Shown: positions 47,590 to 60,967, counted from the first letter of the stretch. The stretch is DNA of 64,000 bases from Brachyhypopomus gauderio (GCF_052324685.1 NC_135225.1:8294915-8358914); one strand, 5' to 3'. The notes: generated by a model from the letters alone, not told the origin. Translations and numbers: made by a program.

Positions 47590-48240
47590 AGAGTGGGGGG
47601 GGTCGGCGGACAGTGCAGCAGCCTGGGAGGGGGAGAGTGGGGCTGGGAAGAGAGGGGGGACAGTGGGGTTGGGGGGGAGTTGAGGGGACAGTGGGGCAGG
47701 GAGGGGAGTGGGGAGCAGTGGAGCTGGGAGGGGAGGTGAGTGGACAGCGGGGTGGGGAGGGGAGGGGAGTGGACAGCGGGGTGGGGAGGGGAGGTGAGTG
47801 GACAGCGGGGTGGGGAGGGGAGGGGAGTGGACAGCGGGGTGGGGAGGGGAGGGGAGTGGACAGCAGGGTGGGGAGGGGAGTGAACAGCGGGGTGGGGAGG
47901 GGAGGGGACAGCGGGGTGGGGAGGGGAGGGGAGTGGACAGTGGGGTGGGGAGGGGAGGGGACAGCAGGGTGGGGAGGGGAGTGGACAGCGGGGAGGGGAG
48001 GGGGGGGGTGTGGACAGCGGGGTGGGGAGGGGAGTGGACAGCGGGGAGGGGAGGGGGGGGGGTGTGGACAGCGGGGTGGGGAGGGGAGTGGACAGCGGGG
48101 AGGGGAGGGGAGTGGACAGCGGGGTGGGGAGGGGAGGGGAGTGGACAGCGGGGAGGGGAGGGGAGTGGACAGCGGGGAGGGGAGGGGAGTGGACAGCGGG
48201 GTGGGGTGGGGAGGGGAGGGGTGAGTGGGGCTGGGAGGGG
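47590..48240 (+). repeat. G-rich minisatellite in the sertad2 intron
   Basis: About twenty copies of a unit near 29 bases, each a GTGGACAGC block followed by runs of three to five G broken by single A or T. Units vary mainly by insertion or loss of a GGGGA step. The plus strand has dense G-runs able to form G-quadruplexes. Long frames on both strands (hundreds of codons of Gly/Glu/Ser or Pro/Ser/Leu) are products of the repeat and not genes. Confidence 0.95.
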
Positions 48241-48407
48241 CAGAGTGGGGCACCGAGGAAAGCCAGCCACTCCCAGGACCCACGCTGAGCAACAGCGCTC
48301 TTGGCTACTGTACCGGTGGACGAGACCTGAGATTTACAACCCCTCTCAGGGGCCGCCATGTTGTTACAGTACACTGAGTCACCGCAGTTCTGTGGAGCCG
48401 GCATGGT

Positions 48408-48427
48408 GGGGGGGGGGGGGGGGGGGG
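48408..48427 (+). repeat. Poly-G tract
   Basis: Twenty consecutive G residues shortly after the G-rich minisatellite. Confidence 0.95.
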
Positions 48428-48951
48428 TGGCGGAAATAGACAGAGAGAGACTGAATAAATGACTGAGAACTGAAGGACTGAAGTATGGCGACATGTGGCT
48501 CCATGTTATGGTATTCTACCAGCCCAAAAATCTGAAGAAATATAATTCTTGGTTAGGGGAAATTTTATACATTGCACATAAATTGTGTTAGTTTTGCATA
48601 TGATTTAGCTGCAGTTTTCACTATAATTCATATAAGACATGAACAAATAATGGCTGTCATTCGGGAGTTTCATATAATGTCAGATTCTGAGAATATGGAT
48701 TGCATAGTGAAATAATGTGGCAGTCAGTGTGCAGTACTCTGCCCTCCAGATCAGTTTCGCTCAGACTGCTCCCAAAGCAATTAAATAAGGCAGTCCACAA
48801 GTCTTAAACAACACCTTCTTCTCCTAATGTCAAAAAAATGTGTAATAAAGGAAACGAAAAGGAAAACAACTAAGAATAATGTTATCTAAGCCAAAAAGAC
48901 AAAGATAAGGAGACACAGAGGTGGGAGGGAGGAAGAGAAGTGAGCGCAGGG

Positions 48952-49077
<126 letters not shown>

Positions 49078-49229
49078 CCAACAAGAGACAGAGCAAGAAG
49101 GAAGACTGTTCCTGAGGCCTCTCCTCATTACCATAGAGTGAAGCCCGGTAGCAGTAGGCAGTATTGCAGTGTGCTTGAACCTAATCCAGGCTGACAGCTT
49201 CATGCACCCTGGCTCTGCGTGCACACTCA

Positions 49230-49253
49230 CACACACACGCGCACGCGTGCATG

Positions 49254-49324
<71 letters not shown>
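49230..49324 (+). repeat. (CA)n microsatellite with alternating CG/TG leader
   Basis: About 69 bases of CA from 49256, preceded by alternating purine-pyrimidine sequence with several CG and TG steps, a composition prone to Z-DNA. Confidence 0.95.
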
Positions 49325-49330
<6 letters not shown>

Positions 49331-50004
49331 TGCGCAGCCGCAGCTCTGTCAGGAAGTGCAAGTGGCTGGGCCTGTTGCCTCGCTGCCCGTTACCATGACA
49401 AACACAGTCAGCTGGGAATCCACCCAAAGAGATGACAAAGAGGTAGAGGAGGGAGGGAGAGATGGAGAGAAGAGGGCGGGAGGAAGAGAAGGGAGAGAGG
49501 AGGGGCCAAGGGAAGTTAAAGTGAAAAAATAAGTGTTTCTTTCCTTCTCATGTACAGCTTCTGAGGCAAAGGATTTGAATCTAAAAAATGTGTGCTGGAG
49601 AGAAAAACAAGTTAAGTCTTCTGACGAAACATGCAGATTCCAAAGCATGCCATTTACACACACAGTGCTCCGAAAAGGAAGAGGCCACTGACAGTGTGTG
49701 TGCGCTTGTTTTATCATTAATATATACACATGGACATTTTTAGAAATTTCAAATGAGAATGAACAGCCAACATTCAGCACTGAAGCTTCTGCTGTTGTTT
49801 TAAATGTCCTGCCTGCAACACCATGTCACAAACCGCTATGAACTTTTCTGGCCATAATCCCCCTCACACCCAACCCAGACCACATGAAGTGATCTAACCG
49901 TGTCAAATGCTCAAATGTTGTCATGAATGGCAAAATGCAAAAACAAATTTATTCCGATCTAAAAGCTACTGACTCTTTGGGGAAGCAGCCCAGTCATGAC
50001 CATA

Positions 50005-50109
<105 letters not shown>

Positions 50110-50537
50110 TACACTTTCAAAAACCAGGGAGCACACAGAATACTTGACTAGTGCATCATTTAGTACTGGACCATAAACATCACTGCTAAGGAAAAGAAAA
50201 CAAACTTGTTTGACAAGCAAGAAGTGAAAATGTATGAATGTCACTGAGAAATGTTTTCACCCAGCTCCTCTACTGCTGCTGTTGATAAAAGCTGTGTTTA
50301 GGATGTGAAAGAGAATATGCATAACTCCCCTGAAAAAGCAACAATGAAACAGAATTAGTAAAATTACCAAAAGACGCTTAGGAACAGAGTCAGTATTAGA
50401 GATGGGAATGATTTTTGCAAGTCAACACTAGATTAAGGAGGAAAACACCATTTAAAGACATCTAGGGGTGTAGAATTAACTGAGATGAACCAAAATGCAG
50501 CTTTGACGTGCTGTCGGCGCGACCACCTGGGCAGATA

Positions 50538-51076
50538 GGGACACTACAGGGACACTACAGGGACATTACAGGGACATTACAGGGACACTACAGGGACATT
50601 ACAGGGACACTACAGGAACATTACAGGGACACTACAGGAACATTACAGGAACACTACAGGGACATTACAGGGACACTACAGGGACATTACAGGGACACTA
50701 CAGGGACATTACAGGGACACTACAGGAACATTACAGGAACACTACAGGGACATTACAGGGACACTACAGGGACATTACAGGGACACTACAGGGACATTAC
50801 AGGGACACTACAGGAACATTACAGGAACACTACAGGGACATTACAGGGACACTACAGGAACATTACAGGAACACTACAGGGACACTACAGGGACATTACA
50901 GGGACACTACAGGAACATTACAGGGACACTACAGGGACATTACAGGGACACTACAGGGACACTACAGGGACATTACAGGGACACTACGGGGACACTACAG
51001 GGACACTACAGGGACACTACAGGGACATTACAGGGACACTACAGGAACATTACAGGGACACTACAGGGACACTACA
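50538..51076 (+). repeat. 11-bp minisatellite, 49 exact-length units
   Basis: Units GGGACATTACA, GGGACACTACA, GGAACATTACA and GGAACACTACA follow one another for 539 bases, exactly 49 x 11, with no unit gaining or losing a base. The variants differ at two positions only (third base G/A and seventh base T/C), apart from one unit ending in G near 50988. Because 11 is not a multiple of three and no stop word arises, the plus strand stays open in all three frames; the encoded 11-residue repeat (GHYRDITGTLQ type) is therefore not evidence of a protein. Confidence 0.97.
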
Positions 51077-52558
51077 GTGGGAACAGTGAAGGTGGAGCGT
51101 GAGATATTTTCTTCTGGCAAATCAAAGAATCTTCTACACTAAATTTGCTGTAAATTTCATGGGATCATCAAGTGAAATGAATAATGAATATATATACGCA
51201 TATTATAATATAATATATATAATATACATCTCCTTATGAATAGACTACCAATTCACTCTGAATCCTTGTTTTAGGTTATTAAGGAGAGCTTGAGGAACGT
51301 CAGGGCAGCTGAACGGGTCCTTGTGACTCGCACCGGGGAGTGGAGAGCACTGTCTGTAGCATTCAAACGCCCGTGCTACCCCACCCACCACATTCCTCTC
51401 CCCCTTCTCCCTCCGTCTCACTGCCCTGCTCCCCCCCAGCCCTCCATCCTCTTCCCTCCATCTTTGAGGTGAAAGGTCACCAGCAGAGCAGAGGAGAATA
51501 GCTGAGACTAGCCTGGTTAGCGACTCTCCTAATGCCTTGGCGCAAGTTCGGGAAGTTAAGTGGTTTGTTTCCTGGTGTTTAAGGCTTGGGTTTGGGAAAG
51601 GGAAGCCAGTCCTGGGTGAAAAAGTGCAGCTGTCACCTACTGCCCCTGATGGAGCACAGAGAGATTCAACAGGAGGAGCCAGAGGAGAGAAAGGCAGTGA
51701 GAGGCAGCATGTTCCAGCCTCACTCAGCACACGCTGTTCCCACACACACACAGAGACGGGCAGGAACACACGACCGGCTGCTTCTCCGCAGCTAACGCGA
51801 CAGAGCTGAGCAATGACCCCGTTTCAACCACCCACCCCCCACCCACTGATGCAGAAAGTCTCTGGGTGGACAGAGAGAAAAAAAAAGACTCACGACATCA
51901 AAAGGGGAGCTCATTCTTTCCCTTATACTCTGTTTTTAAGGTTGTTGTAAAATGGTTGGCGAAGGCTGCGTTTTTACAGCACGGTTTTAAAAGAGTGGCT
52001 TAGCTGCGGCTCGCTTCCTGGCTACGGCTCCTGCCAGTAGCTAAGTGCATGAAACAGAGCACCGGATAAGTCCAGAATTAGTGTAAAACCGAGGCTGAGG
52101 CCTTTGGACAGGAGAACACAGGGCTGACAGAGCAGGGGTTTGGAAATGCAACCCTGCTGCTACGCTGGCGGGACACTCTGTCCTAACCAAACAGACAACA
52201 CAAACTTCACGTGAGGGACAGAATGAGACGCATAACGTCTATTATTTGGCACGCAGGTGAAGAAGCAGAGGAGAGCTGGGCTGAGGATGGAGACATGGTT
52301 GGAGCGTGTAAGTGAGTGAGTGAGAGAGGGAGGGAGGGAGGGAGTGAGCTAGGGTCCCAGCGAGGGAGCAAGTGAGAGAGGGAGCAAGAGAGGGATGGAG
52401 CAAGTGAGCGAGCGCTGGGTTTTCAGTGATATTATGATCCTGTAACAGGATCTGCACGTTTCCATGCCTGTGCTTCTGTCTTCCCCTCCCCCTCACCTCT
52501 GCGCTGTGCTATTTCAGGTCCTGAGGGTACAGATTCATACACACGCAAGCACACTTGC

Positions 52559-52625
52559 ACACTCGTGCATGCATGCATACCCGTACACACACTCGCGCGC
52601 GCGCGCTAACACACATGCATACATG
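52559..52625 (+). repeat. Alternating CA/CG tract
   Basis: Imperfect CA and TGCATG steps with a CGCGCGCGCGCG core at about 52594-52605, a sequence type that readily adopts Z-DNA. Confidence 0.85.
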
Positions 52626-52816
52626 CACAGCTCACGGTTCTGTGGTGAGTTCCATGAGGACAGTGTGTCAGGCCACAACCACACAGACAGCTAGGACAGT
52701 AAAACATGAATTCTTCTGTCTACATGTAATAGCACATACATTACTGCGTTAAATGCGAAAGGTCTGTGAGGAGAACGGCAAAGATAAAGAATGACAGGCA
52801 GAAAAAATGACGAGAA

Positions 52817-52922
<106 letters not shown>

Positions 52923-54104
52923 CAGCGCACCGTCTGGTGTCATCTTACAGTATCATTACAGGCACATAATACATGTTCATCCTCCTCTCCGCCTGGCCTC
53001 TGTACTTACTCTGCGCGCTTTGTCACGGCACTTGATGGCACAAAGACGGGGGTGTCATTTGTGTGGGCCCTCCTGACGAAGGCTCAATAATACTGAGCAC
53101 GAGCAGGAGAGGAGAGAGTGGAGGGACACCAAGAGAAAAAGAGGGAAAGAGACAGAAAGAATGAGACAGACAGAGAGATACAGATAGTGAGCAATACGCC
53201 GAGAGAGAGGCGGACCAAATGACACATTTATGGCACAGCAGAGGTTCAGCAGCAGTTTGGCATTATGCAAGAAAGACACCAGTGTGGTATAAGCAAGCTG
53301 TGTAAATACGGAGAAATAAGCTACTATGACTCCAATTATCTCATCAGACCAATACTGCAATACAAAAATAGAATCAGCTGTTGCACAGACAACTAGCTTC
53401 TAATGGTCATATCACTTGCAATACACCAACATCTTCACAATTTCACTTTAATATAAAAACTGATATTTTAAACAGCACGAGGACGATGAAAAAAACCCCT
53501 CGCTGCTGGAGAATCCTCCCTTTTGTCACCATATCTTTCTCTGCGCAGAGCAAAACATCAATAACAAACAGCAGTGACCAGGCAAAATAAGCTCTGGACG
53601 AGGAGCAAACAGACGAAGCTCCACGCCAGCTCTGGCGTCCAGCAGAGCAGAGCGCGAGACGGGCCGATGGCACTGACTCATCCCGCGGCCAACGCGTTCC
53701 CTGGACGTGTGCTGCGGCGTCTCGGCTACGCTCACGGTCACGGCCGGGGCCAAGGGAGAGCCAGCACGCGGTGCCTTTGCCCGGAGCAGCCGGGCCGTGT
53801 GGGTGTCACACAACATGTGCAGTAAGGCAGCAGCATGCAGCCCGGCTTTACGTCAGCGGAGGCAACAAGAGAACTCGCATAACAGCCCAGAGCGTAAGGA
53901 ATGTGGCAGAACTACTGTATCGCCCGGCTCTCGGAGCAGGGCTGCACTTCCTCACATTTCAAACGTGTGCCGTGCCAAAATTCTCACACGCTTTATAAAG
54001 GAGGCACGCTTTTTGAAAGAGAGGACCCCAAACACAGAGCGGCAAGAAAGAAGAATCCAGCATTGAAGCGGAAGGGTACTTAAAGTCTTCAGAGCCAAGA
54101 AATA

Positions 54105-54121
54105 CCCCCCCCCCCCCCCCC
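54105..54121 (+). repeat. Poly-C tract
   Basis: Seventeen consecutive C residues. Confidence 0.95.
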
Positions 54122-55206
54122 ACAACCCCACCAATACACAGCTCTGAATGCTGCCCTAAGATAATGCATTAAAATAGTGAACGCTGTATAATGGAGACTA
54201 AAACACCCAGAACTCCAGTGTTCAGTGCTGCTAATGCAAGTTAAATGCTGGCACAGAGAAGGACGCTTTTCAAACCGGTTTGACCAGAGGGCCCAAAACG
54301 TCATGCAGTATGTGGGGGTGTAAGACACTTACTCTCTGGAAAATATAATCAAACCAATACGAATGAAGACTTGCTCAGAAAAGCTCAGAAGTCGAGTTGT
54401 CATAATTTCCTAAGAAAGTTACTACAGCATATTTACCTATATGACACTCAGAAATGATTAATGACAAGATAATGGCCATACAGACTATAGGTCTGACTGC
54501 TGATGTCCAGCTTCAGCAAAATTAGTAAAATGCTGCACTGTATTATGAAATGCTATGAGAAATTGGAAATGTGCCGTCAATAATAAAGAATGTTTTCTTT
54601 AACTGTAACTCTCCCTTTGCATTGTAAAATATGAAAGTGCTTAATGAAAGAATTCAATATAAGGAGCTTGCGTACATCTTGAGTTTATACAAACAACACT
54701 AAAGGAGCATATACATATCACCACAATGAAGGGACAATACATGGACATGTGCGCCTGGAGAATGCTCTGTGTTCAACTGCCCTAACTGAATCCAGCAACT
54801 TGAGATGTGAAATCTGCCCACGTCTCCTGCATTAACTTAAATGACCTTGCTTGCTGCATGCCACTTAGGCTTGGTAATACATGCTTGGCCCATCCAGCAT
54901 CAGCAGACTAGGGTTTTACTACAGAGCCACACACACACGCGCACGCACGTCATGCATAGCTCCACATTCATAGGCAACATGAGGTCAGAAGGCCTCTGCC
55001 AGAGGAGACCCATGAAACTATGGACAGAATCTACAATGTACAGGTTACTCGCCTGACTGGCATGGTATATACTACTAAGTGACATTAAAATTAGAGTAAT
55101 CAGTTGAACAACCTGAAAAAAGGCCAGTGATTGTAATAAGAGTTTGGTATGAACATTCACTAGCAGATCTAACTGGACCTTGATCCCAACTGAATTTAGT
55201 ATGTGG

Positions 55207-55210
<4 letters not shown>

Positions 55211-55260
<50 letters not shown>

Positions 55261-55305
55261 TAGAGAGAGAGCAACAGAGAGAGAGAAACAGAGAGAAAGA
55301 GATAG
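55211..55305 (+). repeat. Compound (GT)n(GA)n microsatellite
   Basis: GT repeat of about 38 bases followed directly by imperfect GA repeat. Confidence 0.95.
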
Positions 55306-55750
55306 AGAATGCATGCATGTGATCGTTCTTTGGACTTTGCCTCACAAGAAGACTCAAAAAGCACCACAGAGTGTAACTGTGGATTTCACTCAATTTTTGC
55401 CAATATTTTAAGACACATTCTCGCAGGCCAGCAGCATACTCATACTCATACACTCTCACTGCTATGCAGCAGACCACAAGTCTGCAGTTTTTCATTTGAT
55501 TATTCATAGGCTGAATACAGAAACTATAGATCAGGTGGTCAACTATCATACTAACCCCACTCTTTACCTATAGGCCTTTGTAACATTTAACCTGTTTGCT
55601 AACAGGGTAACTGGTCACTGGATGTTTTCTTTTCCAATTACCTGCTACAGGGAATGTTCAATTGAATATTACCGAGGATTAACTCATTATTTGAGCATTG
55701 ATATCTCATTAGTTCAGAGTTAGCAAACACACTCACACGCGCAGAGAGGC

Positions 55751-55752
<2 letters not shown>

Positions 55753-55811
<59 letters not shown>
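55753..55811 (+). repeat. (GA)n tract
   Basis: About 58 bases of GA with one C interruption near its end. Confidence 0.95.
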
Positions 55812-56420
55812 AAGGGTTATAATAAAAAGTGGCAGTACGTTTAGATTGGTTACAGTGTAAGCTATCGCGGTGGCCAAATAGTGTAGGCTGGGGAAAAAGC
55901 GACACCTAAGTAGGCTTTCTGAATAAAAGAGTATCAGTCCTTCAGCGACTCGAGAAGTTGTTGACGAACCAAGAGGTTTATTTGATTCATTTAAAAGGAC
56001 TGTTGCAGCCGTCAGACTACTATTATCACAGAAACACACAACCATTTAAAACCATTTAAAATTTCGACGCCTTACTAATCTTTAACGTCAAATTGGTCAC
56101 ACTGCATTAGCACGTCAACCTCAAAAAGCTAACAAAACTTAATAAACAACCCGAATCTGTCTTCATCACCGTATTATTCAGTGAGCTCTATAAACAGAGA
56201 GGTTCTGGCTTTTGCTTTGCCCGCGACATGCTGTCGAACTTTATGTACAGACCGAAGAGGGAAGACGGACCAGACAACAATACACGAATACATTAATGTT
56301 GCCTTTTACGATAGTGACACACACACCGTGTAACGTTATAGCCCGTCACTTTGAAAGCCACACAGGCCACGACGTTACAGTCGTTCGGCGTTGTTCGTGT
56401 GAGATCTTTGAGCTACTTAC

Positions 56421-56690
56421 CACGGTTAGCTGAAGTGGAGGTTTAAAATTAAGCATCGGGAAGGATCGCTTTATTGTTGACAGCCCTACTTCCAAATCAA
56501 ACGACGGCACCGACACAACTCTTGGACCGAAAGAAGACGCCGCACGGCTGAAAAGCAACGCTCGGCGTCAATGAAACAAGTGAGAAGACGGCAGAAAATC
56601 GCCAGTCAGACGTACAAAAGGGCAGGAGCGGAGTGGTCGCCACAGTCGCCCTCGCAGATGTATGACGTAGAGTGAGACTTTGGCTGCGCT
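56421..56690 (-). promoter_or_regulatory. Candidate sertad2 non-coding first exon and CpG-rich promoter
   Basis: The minus strand has a consensus donor CCGTG|GTAAGT at 56421/56420, preceded by CpG-rich sequence up to about 56690. This is the best candidate for the untranslated first exon and promoter of sertad2, whose coding exon begins just after an acceptor at 46592. There is no TATA box. No transcript supports it here, so it is inference from splice-site quality, CpG content and gene structure in other vertebrates. Confidence 0.45.
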
Positions 56691-56796
56691 GCTCGTCCAA
56701 CACGCCGAGCCTGGTCTCGTCCAACACACACCGAGCCTGGTCTCGTCCAACACACTCCGAGCCTGGTCTCGTCCAACACACCGAGCCTGGTCTCGG
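56691..56796 (+). repeat. Four-copy 24-26 bp tandem repeat upstream of sertad2
   Basis: Copies of a unit containing CCGAGCCTGGTCTCGTCCAA start at 56705, 56731, 56757 and 56781 (spacings 26, 26, 24). The repeat adjoins the CpG-rich candidate promoter. Confidence 0.9.
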
Positions 56797-56879
56797 AGAA
56801 GTCCGCCCCTACACACGCAAGCACCCCCCCCCCTCCTCCCCGACTGCGCCCTGAGCTTCCACCCACCCCTTAGAAAACT

Positions 56880-59234
56880 CTCACTGACGTAAAACCACTT
56901 GGTAAAAGTTGGTGGAAAAGCCTTTGTTTCTGATTCATACTCACTAGGTTCCAGCTACTTTATTAATACGTTACAACACCGTAGATCACGTTTAAAACAC
57001 GGATCTGCACTAATATTTATTTATGGCATTTCTGTTATCCGCATGTCATACTTATTTGTATGACATGCAAATATATATATATGAGCAATATGTGTTTTCT
57101 GTAATGTCCTGCGTTAAAACTAAGGTAGGCTACATTCATGCTGTTTCCACTAGTAGAAAGACACTATTTTCGTCTACCCTCTTCAAGGGTCTAACTAGAC
57201 TAGCTATACCGCCACCGCATGGCCACATCGATTACTACATGAGGCACCGTATTTCTCCTTATTCTTATTTCCATTATGAAAAAATACAATTACCGTTATG
57301 GTTTTGCGCCGTCTTTGCAGAAATTTAATTAGACTAGTAGAAGGCAAGTGAAATATGCGTATCTGAAACGTATCAATTTTATGCCTGTTTAGTACATTTT
57401 CACGCGATGGATTAGCAAAGGAATTAAACAATGAAATGCGAAAGATGGGTAGCAGTTCCGCTGAACCGAGTAGTACACTGTTAACGTGACTATATAAACA
57501 TGTTGTCTATTTCTATGAAATTGTAAAATGTGTAGCAATGTGTTATTTCACTAATATAGCATACCATATAATCACATAAACATTTTGCATAAATAATTTA
57601 ATTTTGAATAAGAAGTGATAAGTCAAGTTTTTATTAGTACTGTTGCAATAGTCAGAAACAAGGTAATCCAGGGTAAGATATTATTATGGGATAGAACGTG
57701 AACGGTCCAGTAAAAACAAAAACATCTTCCAAAATAAATAGACAAGGCCAAGGTGAGTGCATGAATGCTCAAAAAAAATCTGGGTAAAGAACATAATTGG
57801 TGAGACAGGGTTGTGTGAACACAATAGATGATCAGTGTTGGCAGATGTAATCAGCTAAGATAAAAGTACTGTCTAGTTTTACAGTAGTTTTTCTTAGTAT
57901 GCATCCAGTTCACTGATTAAAGCTACTTGTTACATTCTGTATAAAGAGTTTAAAGGAGTATAATTTTGTTAATGCTTTGATATTAACAGTGATGCTACTA
58001 CACTTATAGGTGAAAATCCTGCACAACAGATAAAACGGTTGAAATAGTTACCTGATTTAAAAAAAAGTCATTTTTATAGCAACATTTTAAAGGGAGCTCA
58101 ATAAATGAGAAGTTTTGGTTGGTCTTACTTGAACTTTGTTCAGTTCACTAAGCAAACACACTGTAATTACTTTGAAGAAATCTAAGAAATATTCCATGCT
58201 TGCAGTCTGACTTCATCAATTTTTTAATTAAAATAATATTGATCTTATATTACAAAGAAATGGATAAATGAAGTAGGTACTCTGTGCATGTTTTAAATGG
58301 ATGATATGTTAAACATTCCAATAGTTGGAGGTAACTGATATTACGGTAATATCTGGGTTATGTTAGGTGCTGGACATCCTGATCGGTTGGCTTGCTCTCC
58401 ACTGTGCCTTAATGCCAAAAAGCACCACAACCTTCTGGGAAATCTGTGGAGGTGCTTGAAACAGCCCACTAATACGTCAGCTGTGGAGTTCAGGCAGGAG
58501 CAGAGCACACGCACCAGAGCCACATACAGCTCCCTCACCAGCAACAAGTCAAAGCTTGCAAATCTGAGACAATGATTTAATTCATCACCCCTGAAAAATG
58601 ACCATCAAATCCACAGACTCTCCTGTCATCAGATTAAATAATGGTGAAGCATCAAGACATTTATCATGGTCAAAAATTACATTTTAAATGGGTTCAGATG
58701 TTTGTCTTTACAGTTACATATTCTGCACATAGAATGACTCCAGCCCAACACTGGTATCTGCTGCAGATGTATAGTGACAATGAATGGGTTGGCCTCTCAC
58801 CCATTACTGGTATGCTCAGATTAGTCAACTGGTTCCAGTGCTTCATTAGCACGGGCAGAGAACATAGTCCCTGATATTATAAATTAAGGGAGCTCTACAG
58901 TACACTGTACTGGGGATAAAATATCTCCAGCATGTAAAAATATCTCAAATATAGCTTGTTCTATCAACAAGTGGTAGAACTACCAACATGGCTCTGCCAG
59001 AGGACTGTACTGGAAGGGACATAAGCTCATGTGAAGCCATGTTTCTCTGCCCATCTCTGTGTCATGACTGAGGAGAAGAGTAGTGAGCAGAGGGGTGGTT
59101 CTAAATAAAGATTTCAGGTCAAAAACAGGAAATGGCTCAGTGAGCAGTCGGGGCAGGAATGAGAAATGCTGGCTGCTGGGAGGCATCCACAACATCCCCT
59201 TTGTTCCCTGCACAAGTAGCAAGAAACCATAGCG

Positions 59235-59240
<6 letters not shown>
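56880..59240. other. Intergenic sequence
   Basis: AT-rich DNA with no exon or transposon recognised. A slightly GC-richer patch at 58360-58580 has open frames on both strands with no known domain. Confidence 0.5.

Positions 59241-59241
<1 letters not shown>

Positions 59242-59317
<76 letters not shown>
59242..59317 (+). repeat. (CT)n tract
   Basis: About 76 bases of CT; in contrast to the GA tracts of the sertad2 intron the purine strand here is the minus strand. Confidence 0.97.
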
Positions 59318-59319
<2 letters not shown>

Positions 59320-59735
59320 GCTTTCTCTGTCTCTCCCTTTGTCACTCTCTCTCCATTACACATTCACATACTACAGCACTACACGAACATTTACACTACA
59401 TTACGGGAGCCTCCTGCACACTGCCTCCGCATTTAACACTGCACGACTTAGTGTGGGGGGACACATGAGTCAACAGTAAGTCATGAGCAACAGTTTGAAT
59501 TCCAGAATAATCTCATTCAGACTTTGCATTGATTCCAGTTCCTATATTTAGAAAAGAAAAGGATTATCTAGGGAAAAAAGGCTTCTAGTCAGATTTGTTA
59601 TATCACTATATGTGAATGAGCCATTTGTAACTCATTCACAGCTAAGTGTGCTGTGATGTAAAAACACAATACACCAAATTCTTTAAAGCATTGATAAATG
59701 ACACTGCCACCCTCTTGTGATCATTTCACACGCAC

Positions 59736-59746
59736 AAGCGCACACA

Positions 59747-59809
<63 letters not shown>
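59736..59809 (+). repeat. (CA)n microsatellite
   Basis: CA repeat with one CATA interruption near its start. Confidence 0.95.
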
Positions 59810-59810
<1 letters not shown>

Positions 59811-60039
59811 ATGCACGATGCATATATGCACAAAGAGGCTGCTAGATTACAGTGCTCTTAATTACAGCCCTCTTCAAGAGACACAGAGTCATGGTGCCAG
59901 CTAAACTCCCTCCCTCTGTTTCTCTCTCTCCCTCTCTCCCCCCCTGACTGTTCACGCCCCCTCTCTCTGCCTCCCTCTTGTTCTGCTCCACTCCACCCCT
60001 CCTCTTCGTTCCGCAGAGGGTACTTGGCACATCTCTGCC

Positions 60040-60335
60040 CCCCTCATTATCTAATTTGGCTCATTAGCCATGCAGCCACACATCAGCAGGAGGGTGCCTG
60101 AGTATGCACTCTCATTTTAACATCATAATTAATAACGCCCCATCAATAAACGGCTGTGTATTCAAAGCCAGCAGCTCATTGAGAGAGCAGAGGCTGGGCA
60201 AGGAGTTAAAACAGGTCTGAAATGCGATTCCGATTTGCTCTTTATTTATTTATTGCTCACCACTATTCGTGTCTGAGGGGATCCTGCGTTCCAGGCCGCC
60301 AGAAAGGCGTGACGCTCCACCACTGGGTGAGAGGT
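60040..60335. other. Candidate conserved non-coding element
   Basis: About 300 bases with clusters of homeodomain-type TAAT words (CTCATTAG, ATAATTAATAACG, ATCAATAAACGG) next to a GC-rich portion, in the style of vertebrate developmental enhancers. No alignment was possible, so this is recognition of texture only. Confidence 0.3.
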
Positions 60336-60966
60336 GAGCAGAGCCTTCTGCTGGAGTAAGGAGACCTCCTGCCCACTCTGATCCTGGCCAAGTCACATGT
60401 CAGACCTTCTTCTTGGCATCCGCAACCACTCTAGTCTCTACTGGGCTTAGCAATGCCACAGACAAGCACACATAATAATCGCACGTGCCAAACTGCATGT
60501 ACATTGGAAAAGGTATGGCCATGTATATGCATGTGTGTGCAACATGGTATTGGGTGGGCTAGGTCCCCAGTTTTGGCAACAATTGGATGGGAAGGAAGGG
60601 GAGGAAAAGTATTAAGGATTGTCCTCAAAGAAAAAAGAAGGGAACATGACAAAAAAGCAACACAAAAAACTAAACCCGTAAAATATTATAATGAATGTGT
60701 ACTAACCATGGTAATGGCAACAAAACCACTAGATTGTATTCAGCTGTTTAAAGATGGGGCTGAAAAGTGTGCTTTAATTCAAATGGGTAAAACTGCAGTA
60801 CAGAGACGTGCTGGTACCTACATAGCAAATGAGAGAAGCAGCCCAACACTGTGTGCATGTACTTTGCGTTTATCGTTGGGTTTATTCTGTTGTCATGGAG
60901 AGCATACAGAACAATATTGATATGACACCAGATACCCCACTCCACACATTTGTTGCACGCATGCAT

Positions 60967-60967
<1 letters not shown>

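Noticed and set aside
47520..48494. Long open frames on both strands (over 200 and 300 codons)
   Set aside because: They are translations of the G-rich minisatellite; the Gly/Glu/Ser and Pro/Ser/Leu repeats follow the DNA unit, and no domain or start context is present.
50538..51076. CRISPR-like array
   Set aside because: Units are directly adjacent 11-mers with no unique spacers, in an animal genome.
50508..51089. 193-codon frame with an 11-residue repeat
   Set aside because: Product of the 11-bp minisatellite, which is open in all plus-strand frames by its composition.
53590..53830. CpG-rich patch as the main sertad2 promoter
   Set aside because: No good splice donor follows on the minus strand, whereas the donor at 56420 is close to consensus; kept only as a possible alternative element.
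58341..58580. Open frames on both strands in a GC-richer patch
   Set aside because: Neither frame shows a known domain and no splice signals frame them.
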